In this document: in pieces, positions 24,801-37,458 of the stretch
Position numbering within the stretch: the stretch's first letter is position 1
Layout: each line of letters begins with the position of its first letter
NCBI RefSeq assembly: GCF_030867145.1
Contig: NC_134421.1
Span: 26,109,979-26,173,978 of the forward strand
DNA length: 64,000 bases
Reading direction: 5' to 3'
From: Opisthocomus hoazin
Lineage: Eukaryota; Chordata; Aves; Opisthocomiformes; Opisthocomidae
The notes under the pieces: generated by a model
Told to the model about the DNA's origin: nothing
The model's input: the letters and a program-made list of their open reading frames with translations, nothing else
Database searches by the model: none
Position numbers and translations under genes: made by a program

Positions 24801-27800
24801 AATTTAAGATATTTCAAACTTAATCCGAAGACTGCTGAAATTAAAAGGAGTGTATGCATTCATTTGAACAGATCTTTGATCACATCCTAATTTGGAAATC
24901 ATCTATAATCATTATATTAGTCTTAGTGATGGTACTTTGAGGCAGTAGCCATGAAAACAAAACACTGTTGGTATTGATGTTTTCTAAGAAATCTGGTTCA
25001 GAATTATGCAAAGTTTAATTAAAATCAGTTACCACCTTTTCCCCTAAACTGAAAATGGGTGTTTGTTGTCCTGCCCTGCTTCTGCTTCTGTCTTTCCACC
25101 ACCTCCCTGCAATGTACCCAGTGAGTCAGATAGCAGATTAAAGAAAGGAATAAAATACGGTTTATAACCAAACGAGATATAAAAACTTTGGTGTTAGTTC
25201 AGTTACCATTTGGCAATGTCTGCACTTGCGCTGGCAAAGCTGAGGGACTGGACCTAATGTGATTCAGTGAGATGGAAAGCAGACTCTGTGTAGCTAATGA
25301 CTGAGCAGTTGTCTGTAGCCTCCAAGTTATTTATAATCCCTTCCCTTCAGTATCTGTCAGCACATATTGTAATGTTCTTGTTGTTTCAGATCTAAAGACA
25401 TGAAAATGATAAATCAGGAGAGAGAAAGAAAAAAGTGTTAATCCAAGCAGATTAAATAAAGCAGAGAAATACTAAGAGTTGCCAAGACTGTAAAGTAACA
25501 CTATATTACAGGCACGAGCTGGGCCCATGTCTCCATGTCTTCTCATCATTCAGCTGCAAATATTTTGTTTTGATTTTTCTTCTTCTTTTGATAACTTTAC
25601 ATAAAATGTAAACTCCTGGCCATAAGAGATTGTAAGTCTGGGAAGGATAAAACTACATCAATCCTTTCCATTTCACAGAGGGCTGGACACAAATGTTAGG
25701 ACCTTTAGTAAAAGCAATTTTTAAAAAAATGGTAAGGATGAGAAAAAAAGCTTCTAGTGCAGCCAGGCCCACTGGGAGACAAGCAGAGACTAAGACATGT
25801 CAGAGAGCCATAGCATAGATCAGTATCAGGTAGATTCAGGAAGGCAGGAGAGAACAGAGAAAATAGAGATAAAGAATGTAAACCAACAATATTTACATTC
25901 ACATGAATAATTTTCTCTGAGCTGTCACTTAAAGAACCCAATAATTCAGATGAAATTAAATTTCCTACTTGTTCTTTTTTTTTTTTTTTTTGTAGTGCTA
26001 GAGTAGAAAATACTGAAGTCTAATAGCACCTATGAAGTTAGGTTTGGAGACACCACATCTCTACAAGTATCACATGCAGGTTTTCAGTATGAAGGCTGGG
26101 TTCTGCGCGTCTTGAAAGGCCTAAAGCTGAGTTCAGTTTGGAAGACATTTTCAAATGGATCCAGTCTCCATGGGTGTTCTTAGCCTACGCAATTTATTTG
26201 ATTACACAGTCTAATTTTTTTTAATTAAGAATTCTTTTTTTAATTTCTGTTTCAGATTAGTGTAAAAGTCTCAGAGGTGTTGTACTCACAATGTCTCACA
26301 TTTGCAATTCTGCATGTATTAAATTAAAAATTAAGAAAACTGAAGAGATGGAAGTGGAAAAAGAGAAAAACAACCTAGCTTTTCAGCATTTTCAAAATAA
26401 TTTAACTTGATTCTGGTCAATAAAAGTGAAAAGTTTGTAATTGTGCTTGGACAGGTTTCATCTTCATGAGTCTTGATGTTCAGTTCCATTTTAGATATTA
26501 TTTGGTATCGGAAACATCTGAAATCCAAGGCTGATAAATAGGGTATGGGACCTTAGTTAATAAACAGCCTTCAGAAGTGCCAGCTGGTGGCTAAGTACTG
26601 CTATTATTCTTCGTGATAAAAAACTGTAACAAAACTCAAAGCAATGTAAGCCTGAGGCATCTGGTTTAAGATAACCAGTGTAGGAGCATCTATAGTCAGT
26701 AGAGAGAGATGCTGTCTCCAGAGAGCTATTCATTGCACGCTCGGCTGAGTTAAGTGCCAAAGAGACATGGCAACCTCTCAGAATACTTCTCTCCAAGAGG
26801 CTGTAATGGGACCTGGGTGACTAGCTTAGGAAGATTTCCAGTGTTGAGTGGACTGACTGAGTGACACGGATCCTACGGTTTTGTCTGCTAGCTCAATTTT
26901 CACCTCACCTCCACCCCAAAGAGTACTCAAACTGATGTTTTAAACTGAAGATGCTTGTCTCTATACTTTTTCCAAAAAAAAAGAGCAATACTTACTGCCA
27001 GTTGGCTGTTTTCCTAATTTCAATTCATTGTACAAAAACTTGAGGATTGGTTTGAAAGGCTGTCCATTCTACTGTAACATCTTGTGCCCGGCTTTTATTT
27101 CACAGGCACCAATGTTTTGCCCTGATGATTTCAACGTGTACACCTGCAAGGAATGGTACATTGACTAATTAATGTTCTATGTCATTAAACTCACTTTTCT
27201 TCATAACTTCCTTCCATGTTCTAGGAATTATCTGAAATAGCAAAGAAGCTTGTCTCTGTTGAAAAAACAAAGCTGTAATATTCTCACAAATTAAGCATAC
27301 AGTTTTTAACATCTTTTAGCTTTATTGAGTTCATCATATTCACCAGTAGTACAATCTGTCAGAGGTTTATGTACTTAGTGTGAGTATTAAGTTGCTGAAT
27401 GCAAAAAGCTTGATTCAAGAGGGTTAAAGTCTCCTACTGTCAAAAACTAGTGTCTAATTCCAGCAACAAGAGCCTGTCAGTAACAGAATCTGACCCTTTG
27501 CCCTTTCACAGTTCACATACTGCTGCCTTGCCCAAAATCTCATTAGCCTTGCCCAGTGTTCTTTATACAGTGGGTTCTGGAATCTGCAGTGGCTAACAGG
27601 GAAGGAAAATATTCATAATTTTGAGCTAGTGTTCAGTTTTCCAGCTGTTTTTTTTCCCTCGTCTGTTATTTGGAATAAGGGTACCACCTACTGGCCATAA
27701 GTTTTTTTGTGAAATTATCTGAAAAATATCCTCTTTTACTTCTGCCAAGTATCACTTATTCCTTCCCTATTGATTAAAACAACCTAATTTCATATTTTTC

Positions 27801-29842
27801 CTGTCACTTCATACCACTCTGGGCACTTGGGTTTGAACGACATTCTTTTTGCTTTAAATATGTGTTTCAATAAAGGCCAAAGAATTGAGACAAATATTAT
27901 GCAGGAGGCCAACTTTTCTTGCTTGAGGGTATAGATTTATTGATGCAGGTGAGCATTCATATGTGAATGAACGGCTTGATTTCTCTAGTGTTAGGCAGGA
28001 ATGGTCTCCAGAATCATATGCTTTCCTACACAGAGACGTGAAAGAATGCTTTTACATCTCCTCGTTTTAAGGACATAAGGAACAACAAAGTCTTCCTACT
28101 CATGATTTTAAGCTCAGGCCTCCGACCCCGTCCCGCACACTTTCTGCCTCTGCAGCAACTCCAGGTCATGCCCAAACTCTTCCTCTTCAGCCTTCGTTTC
28201 CCACCAGTGTGTGAAGCAGAGAAGAGGGGAGGAGGAGGTGGAGCTTCATTTAGGAGTAGTAAGGTCCACAGAGAGACTGTGAGTCGTGTAAGTGCCAGGA
28301 GGGATGTGACCTCCACTGGGTCAGGAGAAGCTCAGCAGTCGCTTTTCTCTTTCCTCGCCCAGCACACTCACACTACTTACTGCTTAAACAGTCAGCTACA
28401 TGAAATACTGCTGATCCTTTCCAGCCTCACTTCCAAGACCAAATTTCTCCAGATTCCCAATTACGTGCCTTTGTCCTGCCCACCCAGTAAAACAAGACCC
28501 ATGGGCTCTTCAGCCACTACCTTGATACCCAAAGGCCCAGGCTCCCCTCCTTGCCACCAGCCTACTGATGCCACTCTTCTGGACTTGTCCCAACTTCCCA
28601 CCACCACCATTGATTCTTCCTACTTCCTGCTCTCCATTCCCTCCAGACCACTACCATATCTTACAAATTTGAATTGAAAATTGAAGTCGGCTGTGCAGAA
28701 AATCTGGAATAAGCTCTGATTTGAGCCTGAAACATTTCATTCAGCAAATACTGAAAGCATTTAATTTAAGAAAAAGAAAATCAAGAAGCATTTTAAATGA
28801 CATTTATAAGGTCTTTTGCAGAGAAAAAATACTGAATACTAAGGGTGATGTTTAATCTGGTGGAGAAAAGCATAATAAACAAATAGCTACAAATTAACAC
28901 TTGACAAAATATAACTTGTACTATTCATTTTGAATTTTCATCAGTCAGGGTGATTAGTCTTTAGAAAAGATGATCAAAGGTGGGAGTAAGACTATCTGTC
29001 TTTCTGAAGTCTGCAGATGGGAACTGGAAAATTAGCTTTAGCCTTGACTAAATTGTCTTGTCTGCCTCGTAGAGGAAAGCGGAGTCAATGATTCAGTGTT
29101 TCATTCTTCATGTAATAATTATGATTCTCTGAACTCTATCCACTGATAAGAAAATCTGAGCACCAATTTAGACATCTTTACTGCAAAACTCAGACCTTTG
29201 CCTACTACACGTCTAAACAGCAAAAAATATATTGAGAGGTATGTTGTGGACAGGAAAATAACATCAACCTCTGTGTGCTGCCACTGAAATATATGATGTA
29301 GGACCTGTTTTTCTAAACGTGGGGTTCAGTTCAGGCTGCCATACTTGCAGACAGGTAGGACAAAGCTCAAAGGACCTATGGCATTGGTTTCAGAAGATCA
29401 GAAAGACTATGGCTTTCAGACCAGGGAGCAGACAGTTAAAAGATGTGACGTTAACTAGTAAAACAAATTTTTGTAACCTTTACTCAAGTCATACAACCAA
29501 GCAGACAATCCAGAATCTGGGGCAAAGTGGTAGTGTGTGTAGGGGTTTTTTTCAATAAAACTGGTAGACGGCTAGGTGTGTTTACTAATTTTGCCACCTT
29601 GAGAAGGAGAAAAGTGAATCTTTGTCAAAATAATAGGACAAATAAAATCTCCTTCTTTGCCATGAAAATGGAGAATGCAGGTTAATCCTGCACTTCCTTC
29701 AGGCAAAGAACAGAAAGGAAGATTTCATTTTTTTTCTCCAATAAATTTTTATTTCATTGAAGGCTGTGTACGAAACTGCTTTTGGTGCTGTATGTAGTCC
29801 AGATGGTTTGGAGAGCTTCAGTCATGTCCAAGAGTAATGTGT
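21889..29842. other. Intergenic DNA
   Basis: AT-rich intergenic sequence with poly-C (about 24,265-24,280), poly-T and poly-A runs. It has a moderately GC-rich patch at about 22,850-22,950 and a 191-codon open frame at 28102-28677 that I do not recognise. No transposon ends and no splice-supported gene are seen. Confidence 0.6.
28102..28677 (+). other. Unrecognised 191-codon open reading frame
   Basis: An ATG-initiated frame rich in Ser, Pro, Leu and Thr, with a poly-Gly stretch (KRGGGGGASF) and low-complexity segments such as SPPCHQPTDATLLDLSQLP. The local DNA is pyrimidine-rich on this strand, which depletes stop codons, so the frame may be chance. No domain, signal peptide or family is recognised. 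It could be part of an old repeat or a lineage-specific transcript. Confidence 0.2.
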
Positions 29843-30392
29843 TGTACTGGGCCTGCCTGGGACAGAGTTAATTTCTCTGTTGCAGCTCATATGGTGCTGT
29901 GGTTTAGATTTGTGACCACAACAATAGTGGTAACACACTTATCTTATAGCTGCTGCTGAACAGTGCCTGCACAGCACCAAGACCTTCTCTGTTTCTCACT
30001 CTGCCCCTCCACTGAATAGATTGGGGGTACACAATCGGTAGAGAAGGGACACAACCGGGCAGATGACCCGAACTAACTAAAGAGATCTTCCATGCCATAT
30101 AGCATCATGGTCAGCAATAAAAAGGTAAAAGAGGGGTTTTAAATGTCTTTTCCTCAGGAACTGGCTGGACCTTGGTCTGCCCGTAGGAGGTGATGTGTGA
30201 TTGCCTTTGCATCACTTGTTTTGTTTTCTTTCTCTCTTCTTCCACTTATCCTTCACTTACTAAACTTATTAATATTTTCACCCCCAGGTTTTCTTGCTTT
30301 TACGCTTTGTTTCCTCTTCCCCCATCCCACTGTGGGGGCGAACGAGCAAGTGGCTGTATGGTGCTTAGCTGTCTACCAGCATTAAACCACAA
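29843..30392 (+). mobile_element. Solo LTR of an avian endogenous retrovirus
   Basis: About 550 bp with the start and end typical of a common avian endogenous retrovirus LTR: TGTACTGGG...GAGTTAATTT at the 5' end and GCATTAAACCACAAC at the 3' end. In between, in the expected order, are TTCTCTGTTTCTCACTCTGCCCC, GGGACACAACCGGGCAGATGACCC, a U3/R-like polyadenylation signal AATAAA at 30116-30121, and CCCATCCCACTGTGGGGGCG. The terminal CA is eroded and no clear target-site duplication is seen. No internal gag, pol or env sequence flanks it, so it is a solo LTR left by LTR-LTR recombination. The family is recognised from memory, not by search. Confidence 0.82.
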
Positions 30393-33300
30393 CTCGTGGA
30401 CAGAACCGAAAAAGGCACACAACAATCTTAAAAATATTGTGGGCCATACAAGAATCTCTTTTAGGAAGAAATCAATTTTCTGAACAAACAATGAACTGCC
30501 CAGTGGTGCAACAGAACTTCAGGTAATGGAGCAATGTAATGTACCCGTGCCACATTATTATTTAAAATGAAGCAGAAGGACTCATTGAAAAGCAGACTAT
30601 TTGTCAAAAAAAACTCCCTTAAAAGTAGATAGCAATTTTGCTGGTCTTCATTCTCTAAAGGTTAACATAATTACAGGTTCAAAACAAAAATTAAAGCCAC
30701 TCTGATTAAAAATATCCAGAAAGGATTCGTGCCACAAGACACAATTTACTTGTGAAACTTATTGCCATGTGATTGAAAAGGAATGAACAGTTGCTTACAA
30801 AACTGGGAATATTAGGTATAACAAAGCTGTTTGTTTGATATTATTATACGTATGATAGATGGATTCCTTGCTTTCATAAATATCTGTGACATTAATATGG
30901 TATGATCTTCTGAGTCATATTAGCTGCCCTTTCCACTGGATGTAGGTTTCCCATTTTACCTTCAGCAGTATAGCTGGAACCTGACCCTCTCTTCCCAGTA
31001 GAACTGGAGCCCCTGTCCCATGTGCTTAGGTGTACTATGAAAATGATACCTGCTTTATATAGTACAATTAAATTATTCTAGGCTTTTGCTTCAAAATTTA
31101 ATTGAAACTACAATAAATAGATAAAAAAGTACACTTCTTAATCTATACAAAATAATGATTTTACAGAAACAACAGCCTAATTTTTTAGAAGTTAAATCTG
31201 AGCCCTTCCAGATTTTAGTAGGTAGAAAGAGAGTCAAACTCTGGATTTTGAACCAAATTTAACAGCTAGCCCCTATTCTTGCGATGGGCAGCACCCAGGA
31301 CCATAAGCAGGTGTCTGCACATGCTGGCTGTAGCTACGAATTGTTTCATCCTGAACATTGTCCCACTGGAAAACAGCAAGCAAGAGAAACAGATCCTACC
31401 CCACCTTGTACCCATGGCAGCCTTTATGAAGCTATGCCACATTCAACATTTTCCTTACACCACTGTTGGGATCTTTTCGTCACTGGCACGCTGGAAGGGA
31501 TCAGCAGCTCTACACCAGCAGATGCCCTCTCCTGCCAGCTGCATTCCCTCTGGCCTTCTAGAGACCAGAGGGGAACCTTCTGTCCAGTATGAGAGGGCAG
31601 CTGTTACAAAGCCAATGCCACAGTTCTATCTACAGTGTGCTATTAGGCCTGGTCAAAATGTCGTAAGAAAACATTTTCCCATGAAAACAAAAAAAATGCC
31701 AGTTGTCTGGCCTTAGCACACTCCTGTGAACTGGCTGATCTTGCCAAAACTCCAGCAGAAACTGGCAAGCAGGCTGACCACATGGCTGTGACCACATCAC
31801 CTAGCTCATCAAGACTCTTCATTCCCCTGGAAAGCTTTTGCTGACTTGCTGGCGTCCAAGACTGCATAAGGTGCCCTGCTATAAGCCTGCTTATCTCTCA
31901 CTGCAGACAATTCCCCAGCTTCTGGTGGTACCAGACCTCAATTCCCCAAATCCCCAAATGTTGGTGGACATTTGGGATGCCTGCAGCTGCAGCAAAAAAT
32001 AAATGAAGATGCTGCAGATCCTGAAAAACAGCTTGAGAGAAGAGAATTCTGTTCTACAATAAATCAAGCATGAACATAATTATTTGGGTTTTCACAGAAT
32101 CACAGAAATATTTTTCTAGTAAGATTTTCTTTAAATGGATACATATTTTATTTCTAAACTATGTTGTACTCACAATATTTAACAACATTTGTTGGTGACA
32201 AAATGGAAGGTACATGCTGACCACAGAGAGAGCACAGATACTACCAGCATATACCACAAACTCTGGTAAAACGTGAGTTTTCAGTGCAGTGCAAGATGAA
32301 ATTTAGCTCCTAAAGTGCATGGGCAATATGACCAGAATTTTTTCCTAAAGATTTTAACCAAAAAACCCTAATAACAAAAACAAAGTAATCTTGCTACCAA
32401 TTTTTTGAAAGACAAAGAAATGAAATGTTACCAATACTTAGTCTATATGACAAACCTTGCTTGATATTTAGTGAAGTATTTTGAAGTATTTTATATCTCC
32501 ATGTGTAAAATTGTCTTGTCTTACAGAACAGATATACTAAGAAATACTGAAGTGTGTATTCAGCTTTAAGAACATCCTTAAGCCCCTTAATATTAAATCC
32601 CTTAAAATTAAATAACTGTTTGCAGTAAATAAGCTGAACAGAGCAGTGTGGAAATTTCACGTTTTTAAGTGATTTGATACACTAAAGCGTTAAGGGCCCA
32701 TTGAAGTCAATTAGCTCTAGGAGATTAAAACTTCACAAGTATCAAGCCAGGTTAACTGCTCCAAAACTTTGTCTTTGTCTTTACTTCCACCAGATGGTGG
32801 TATATTGCAAAAAAAATTACTCATGAACACTGTTTTTCCACTCGTTACCTAAAAAGCAAGGGAAATTCTTCATTACTGAAGTGACTATGCTTCTAGTATG
32901 TTCGTTATTGTTTCAGATGTCAGATAACTTTATTTTCAACAGATTTAGTAGGATAGATATTCATAGGGGTTTTTTTTAATAAAACATTTTTATATATTTC
33001 TAAACCACTTCAGCAGTGATTCCTGACTGCACTGTTTTTGTCTATTTCCTCTTCGCGGAGTTTACTAGTTGTATTTTTCTCTCTGTCTCACTTGTAATGG
33101 TGCACCTTTCTGGTGGATTCAGTGAAAGGTCCTGGACACTCCAAAGTATGTACTTAAACCATATTTAAAGATAACTCTTGAATGTTCTGAATGCTTTGAC
33201 ATCAACCAAATTTGGCTTAAAGATGGGCCTTGCCTTCAGTGCTAGATGAGTCCCACTGATTCCGAATTACCTCAGCTAACAGGTGAGTGTGTGCATAAAG

Positions 33301-34421
33301 CCACATCAGCATCCCCAGCACCTTCTAGAATGCAGTAACTTGGTAGAAACAGTGAATTTTGAAGTTCTTACAGGATATGGAGTTTTCTTTCAAAAGCCAT
33401 GGATATTGGTGGCAGAGGGTAAAATAACTCATGATGTTTCAAGCTTTATTACAGGTAGTTAATACGCTTTGTCTTCAAGTACTGTGGTATTGAATTAGAA
33501 TATGTATATGTAGATGCCTAAGTGCTTACAAGTAAGAAAAAATGCTAAAGCTAAAGGACTCCCAGTCAAAAACTTTGTGTTCTCATCTGAAAACACAGTG
33601 ATTTTTCTTCTAGTGGGAAACTGTTATTTCATCATCTGAACTGAATGGAAGCTGCATGTTCCCGGTTTTAACAAAGGAAAAACTTAAAAGGCAAAATATA
33701 ATGCTGTTGTCTATGGTTTGTTCACTGTGTCTCTCCAGGCAGTGCCTTGATATGCATTCACAGGTAAAAGGGTCCAACTTGTTAATCCATAAGTTCCAGA
33801 GGTTGAGCTTGGGGCCCCTGGTAATATGACGTTTAACACAAGTCCTGACACTCCACCCTAAGCTGTGTGGATGTGAAAAGTAGGCTTCAAGCCTGGAGCA
33901 GGACTTTTTTCTAGTTATCCTCTGCTCATGTGAAAGTCAAAGTCTCAGAAGTTAAACATAATTAAAACAGATATGCTACCCTTTGGTCCCAAACATGAAG
34001 CAGCTCAAACTCCCAGCTCTGTCATCTGTACTCTGCCAAATTATTCTCTGCCATGTTGACTGACACCTCCTCAGCTACCTGCTCACTGTAACACAGGTCA
34101 TCATAAGACCATTGATCATGAACAGCAGCTCATCATTTGGTCTCCTTAGGTTACAAATTGGCTGACGTAACACGGGTATGTGCTGAATTGGTGGCATCCT
34201 CCAGATAAGCTTCTTGTGTTGCCAGTAATCTCCTCAAGTCCACAGTAGGAACTAATGTACCTCACTCAGAAAAGAAGATAAAGGGAAAATGCATGGTTTT
34301 GTCTTAAAATCAAGTGTTCCCCATGGGTTTGGAAATTGACGGAGCACAAGAGTCATGCAGACTTTTGTAATTTACTCATAGTTTTATTTACACCTGAAGA
34401 TGGGCCTGAAACACTGTTAGA
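30393..34421. other. Intergenic DNA
   Basis: No gene recognised. Two overlapping frames of 145 and 102 codons lie at 31279-31716 and 31284-31592 on +; neither resembles a known protein. The rest is AT-rich unique-looking sequence. Confidence 0.6.
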
Positions 34422-35176
34422 ACAGGGGCAATCCCAAGCACAAATATAGGCTGGGCAGAGAATGGATTGAACATAGCCCTGAGGAGAAGGACTTGGGGGT
34501 ACGGGTTGATAAGAAGCTCAACATGAACTGGCAATGTGCTCTCACAGCCCAGAAAAGCAACTGTGTCCTGGGCTGCATCAAAAGACGTATGGCCAGCAGG
34601 TTGAGGAAGGTGATTTTGCCCTGCTACTCCACGCTGGTGAGACCCCACTTGGAGATCTACATCCAGCTCTGGAGCCCTCAGCACAGGAAAGACATGGACC
34701 TGTTGGAGTGGGTCCAGAGGAGGGCCCCAAAAATGATCAACGGGATGGAGAGCCTCTCCTATGAGGAAAGGCTGAGAGAGTTGGGCCTGTTCAGCCTGGA
34801 CAAGACAAGGCTCCAGCGGGAGACCTTATGACAGCCTTCCAGTACCTGAATGGCCCTACAAGAAAGCTGGAGAGAGATTTTTTACAAGGGTGTGTAGTGA
34901 CAGGACAAGGAGTAATGGCTTTAAATTAAAAGAGGGTAGATTTAGATCAGATGTAAGGAAGAAATTCTTTACTGTGAGGGTGGTGAGGCACTGGAACAGG
35001 TTGCCCAGAGAAGCTGTGGCTGCCCCCTCCCTGGCAGTGTTCAAGGCCAGGTTGGATTGGGCTCTGAGCAACCTGGTCTAGTGGAAGGTGTCCCTGCCCC
35101 TGGCAAGGGGATTGGAACTAGATGATCTTTAAAGTCACTTCCAACCCAAACCATTCTATGATTCTATGATTCTATT
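34422..35176 (+). mobile_element. CR1 LINE, 5'-truncated, degraded frame
   Basis: A + strand CR1 copy starting in the reverse transcriptase C-terminal half (GGCAATCCCAAGCACAAATA) and ending with GATCTTTAAAGTCACTTCC followed by ATTCTATG repeats at about 35,150-35,176. Coding blocks remain: [41 protein letters not shown] (each shown only in part of the frame) and, in a second open piece at 34890-35081, [16 protein letters not shown] frame break near 34,830 separates the two pieces. Its ATTCTATG tail and AAAGTCACTTCCAACCC end differ from the ATTCTGTG type at 4147 and 54566, so it belongs to another CR1 subfamily, shared with 53098-53479. Confidence 0.93.
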
Positions 35177-37433
35177 AATTTGATCAAAAATCTACCAATA
35201 ATTTTCAAGTGGCATTTTATAGTTTACACACTGCCTCAGTTTGCAGGTTCTCATCTTAAAACAGTTCGGAAAAGAAAGCAGTATGCAGAAAGCATCATTT
35301 TCTAAAAGGCAGTCTTGATTCACATGGCACAAATCAGGCATGCAGAGCTATCAGCAATTTTAGAAAAACTGATTCCTTACTTTACAACAGGTCAAATAGT
35401 GTCTGGTTGCAACAATAAGGTCTAACACACTGTGTTGCTTACTCAGTTGCTGTAAAACAAGGAAAACAGAATTATCCTTAGAGTCTCTCTCTCTTCCTTT
35501 ACTCCAAGTCTTCTCGTTCTGTCCAGAATATTCACCAACTCACCATTATCACCCTTTTTGTTAAAGATTTAAAGAAAGAGTACATATCTGATAACAATAA
35601 GTTCCAAATTTTGGGATATGGATGCAAATTCTATAGCTTTGGTCTCCGGTTCCAAAATTAAATCAAATCCTGAACGTTCTATTGATAGTGTATAAAATCT
35701 GATAATAACATCAACAGTAACCACAAACACTTTTGAAAGGAAAATTGTGATTGCCAGCCCAAAGCTTCAATAACACATTTTCTCCTAGTAACAGAATGAC
35801 AAATATGAGGTTGAGCTCTTTTAGATTCGTGATTCACCCAGGAACAATGGATAATCTATAAAATGAAAAAGAAAGCAATACTCATCTCACTGATAACAAA
35901 GATAAGTTAAAGAAGGGTGAGGAGTTTGTTTGTACAGATAGATTACCCAAAGTACATAAACTTCAGCTCATTCACAAATACTTACTGAATCAAGACCTAA
36001 ATATTGCAATATATGCAATATTCTGTCACACACTGTAGGTCAACTTCCCTTTCAGAGAAAGTTTTCAAACTTTCCTGTCATTTTTTCAGTGACAAAAGTT
36101 TCCAAACTGACATATATAAATAAGCTTGCTCTTAATCTTTCTGTGGCTATAGCAGTTTCACAGAACATATCCTTTGAAACAAAAATTTAATCTTTAATCA
36201 TTTTTCCATACTGAAATTTTTTTCAACACTTCCTTATGTAAATTGTCTTTGAGGCTTTCTTTAGCTGCAGATACATAACACACTCATAGCCACATGCTAG
36301 TATTTTCTACCAGATCTGAGAATCTAATTTTTAATTCAGCAAATATGAACTTACTGCTAAAATTTCACCTTATGTCAATTTTATCTGAAATATTATTTCT
36401 CTTCTTTATGAATTTCCAAAATATTTCCTAAATCATTGACAGTTCTCTCAAACATTGTCAATTAATCTCTCACATGACACTGGAAAAGTATTTTCTATGA
36501 CACTAGATACCAGGACCAGTAAGCTGTCTATTACTTCAAATCTTGCTTTATCCTTTTTTACCTTTCTGTTTCAGGGAAGTAGTTCTTTTGCTGGCTCATA
36601 TTTTTCATCCGATGATGATCATTATGTAGGGAGAAACTTCGGTGACTCATAAAAGGCTCAAACCAAGATTCACCTGGCATCGTTGTTCATGCTCGAAGCT
36701 GAAGTGTCTAGCCCAAGGTAGATTGTTTACAGATAGGTAATTGCTGATGCAGGATTTCTCCCCCAAAGTGCCTCTCTCTTCATTAAGCATGGAGGAAGTC
36801 TGCATAACTAGCTTAGACGTAGATATCTGACTTTCAGATGGTTGCAGCTATGTGAGATGAATTCCATATGAAATGTCTCTAATACTTGCCAGCCTAAAAT
36901 CGTGAAAGATTGAAACCAATCGCCTGGATGGTGTCTTCTGCTCTTATTGTCTTTTGTTTCACTTCACTTCAGACTTAATGCACTTTCAACTCTCAGGTAA
37001 CTTTACTTTTACAATCCATGCAACAACCAGGATACTTTCAAGGAATTACAGAGGAAACTCCCTTTTGTGGCATAGTACTGATCTTCTGTAATTTAGAACG
37101 GGCAAAGTTTCTAGAGATCAGTTAAAAAAAAATAAGTGGAGCAGGTTATCCATGTATCAGTTACTCTTCTCAAAAAAACAAGATTAGTCTCTGGCTCTTG
37201 TACTTCCACTTTCTGCTTCTGACTAGGTGCTACTTCAATAGGAAAACTGAAATACTAGTTCTCACTAGTTTGATTTCTGCAATCCCAGGAGGACAGGTAA
37301 GAGCCTGCTGTTTCTTGTGCTTGGAAAAGGACAGACATAAACTTGTAGTCAGTGTCAGAACGGAAACAACTTTTAAGGATGGCAACAACTTCTTAAAGAA
37401 GTTTGCATTATGTTATGTGGGGAGCAACATAAT

Positions 37434-37458
37434 CTCTCTCTCTCTCTCTCTCTCTCTT
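37434..37458. repeat. (CT)n dinucleotide microsatellite
   Basis: About twelve uninterrupted CT units, followed by a T-rich stretch. Likely length-polymorphic. Confidence 0.9.

Noticed and set aside
32094..32110. CACAGAATCACAGAA, resembling a CR1 3' tail
   Set aside because: Only about 15 bases match and no CR1 body follows on the expected side. Could be a remnant, but not supportable.
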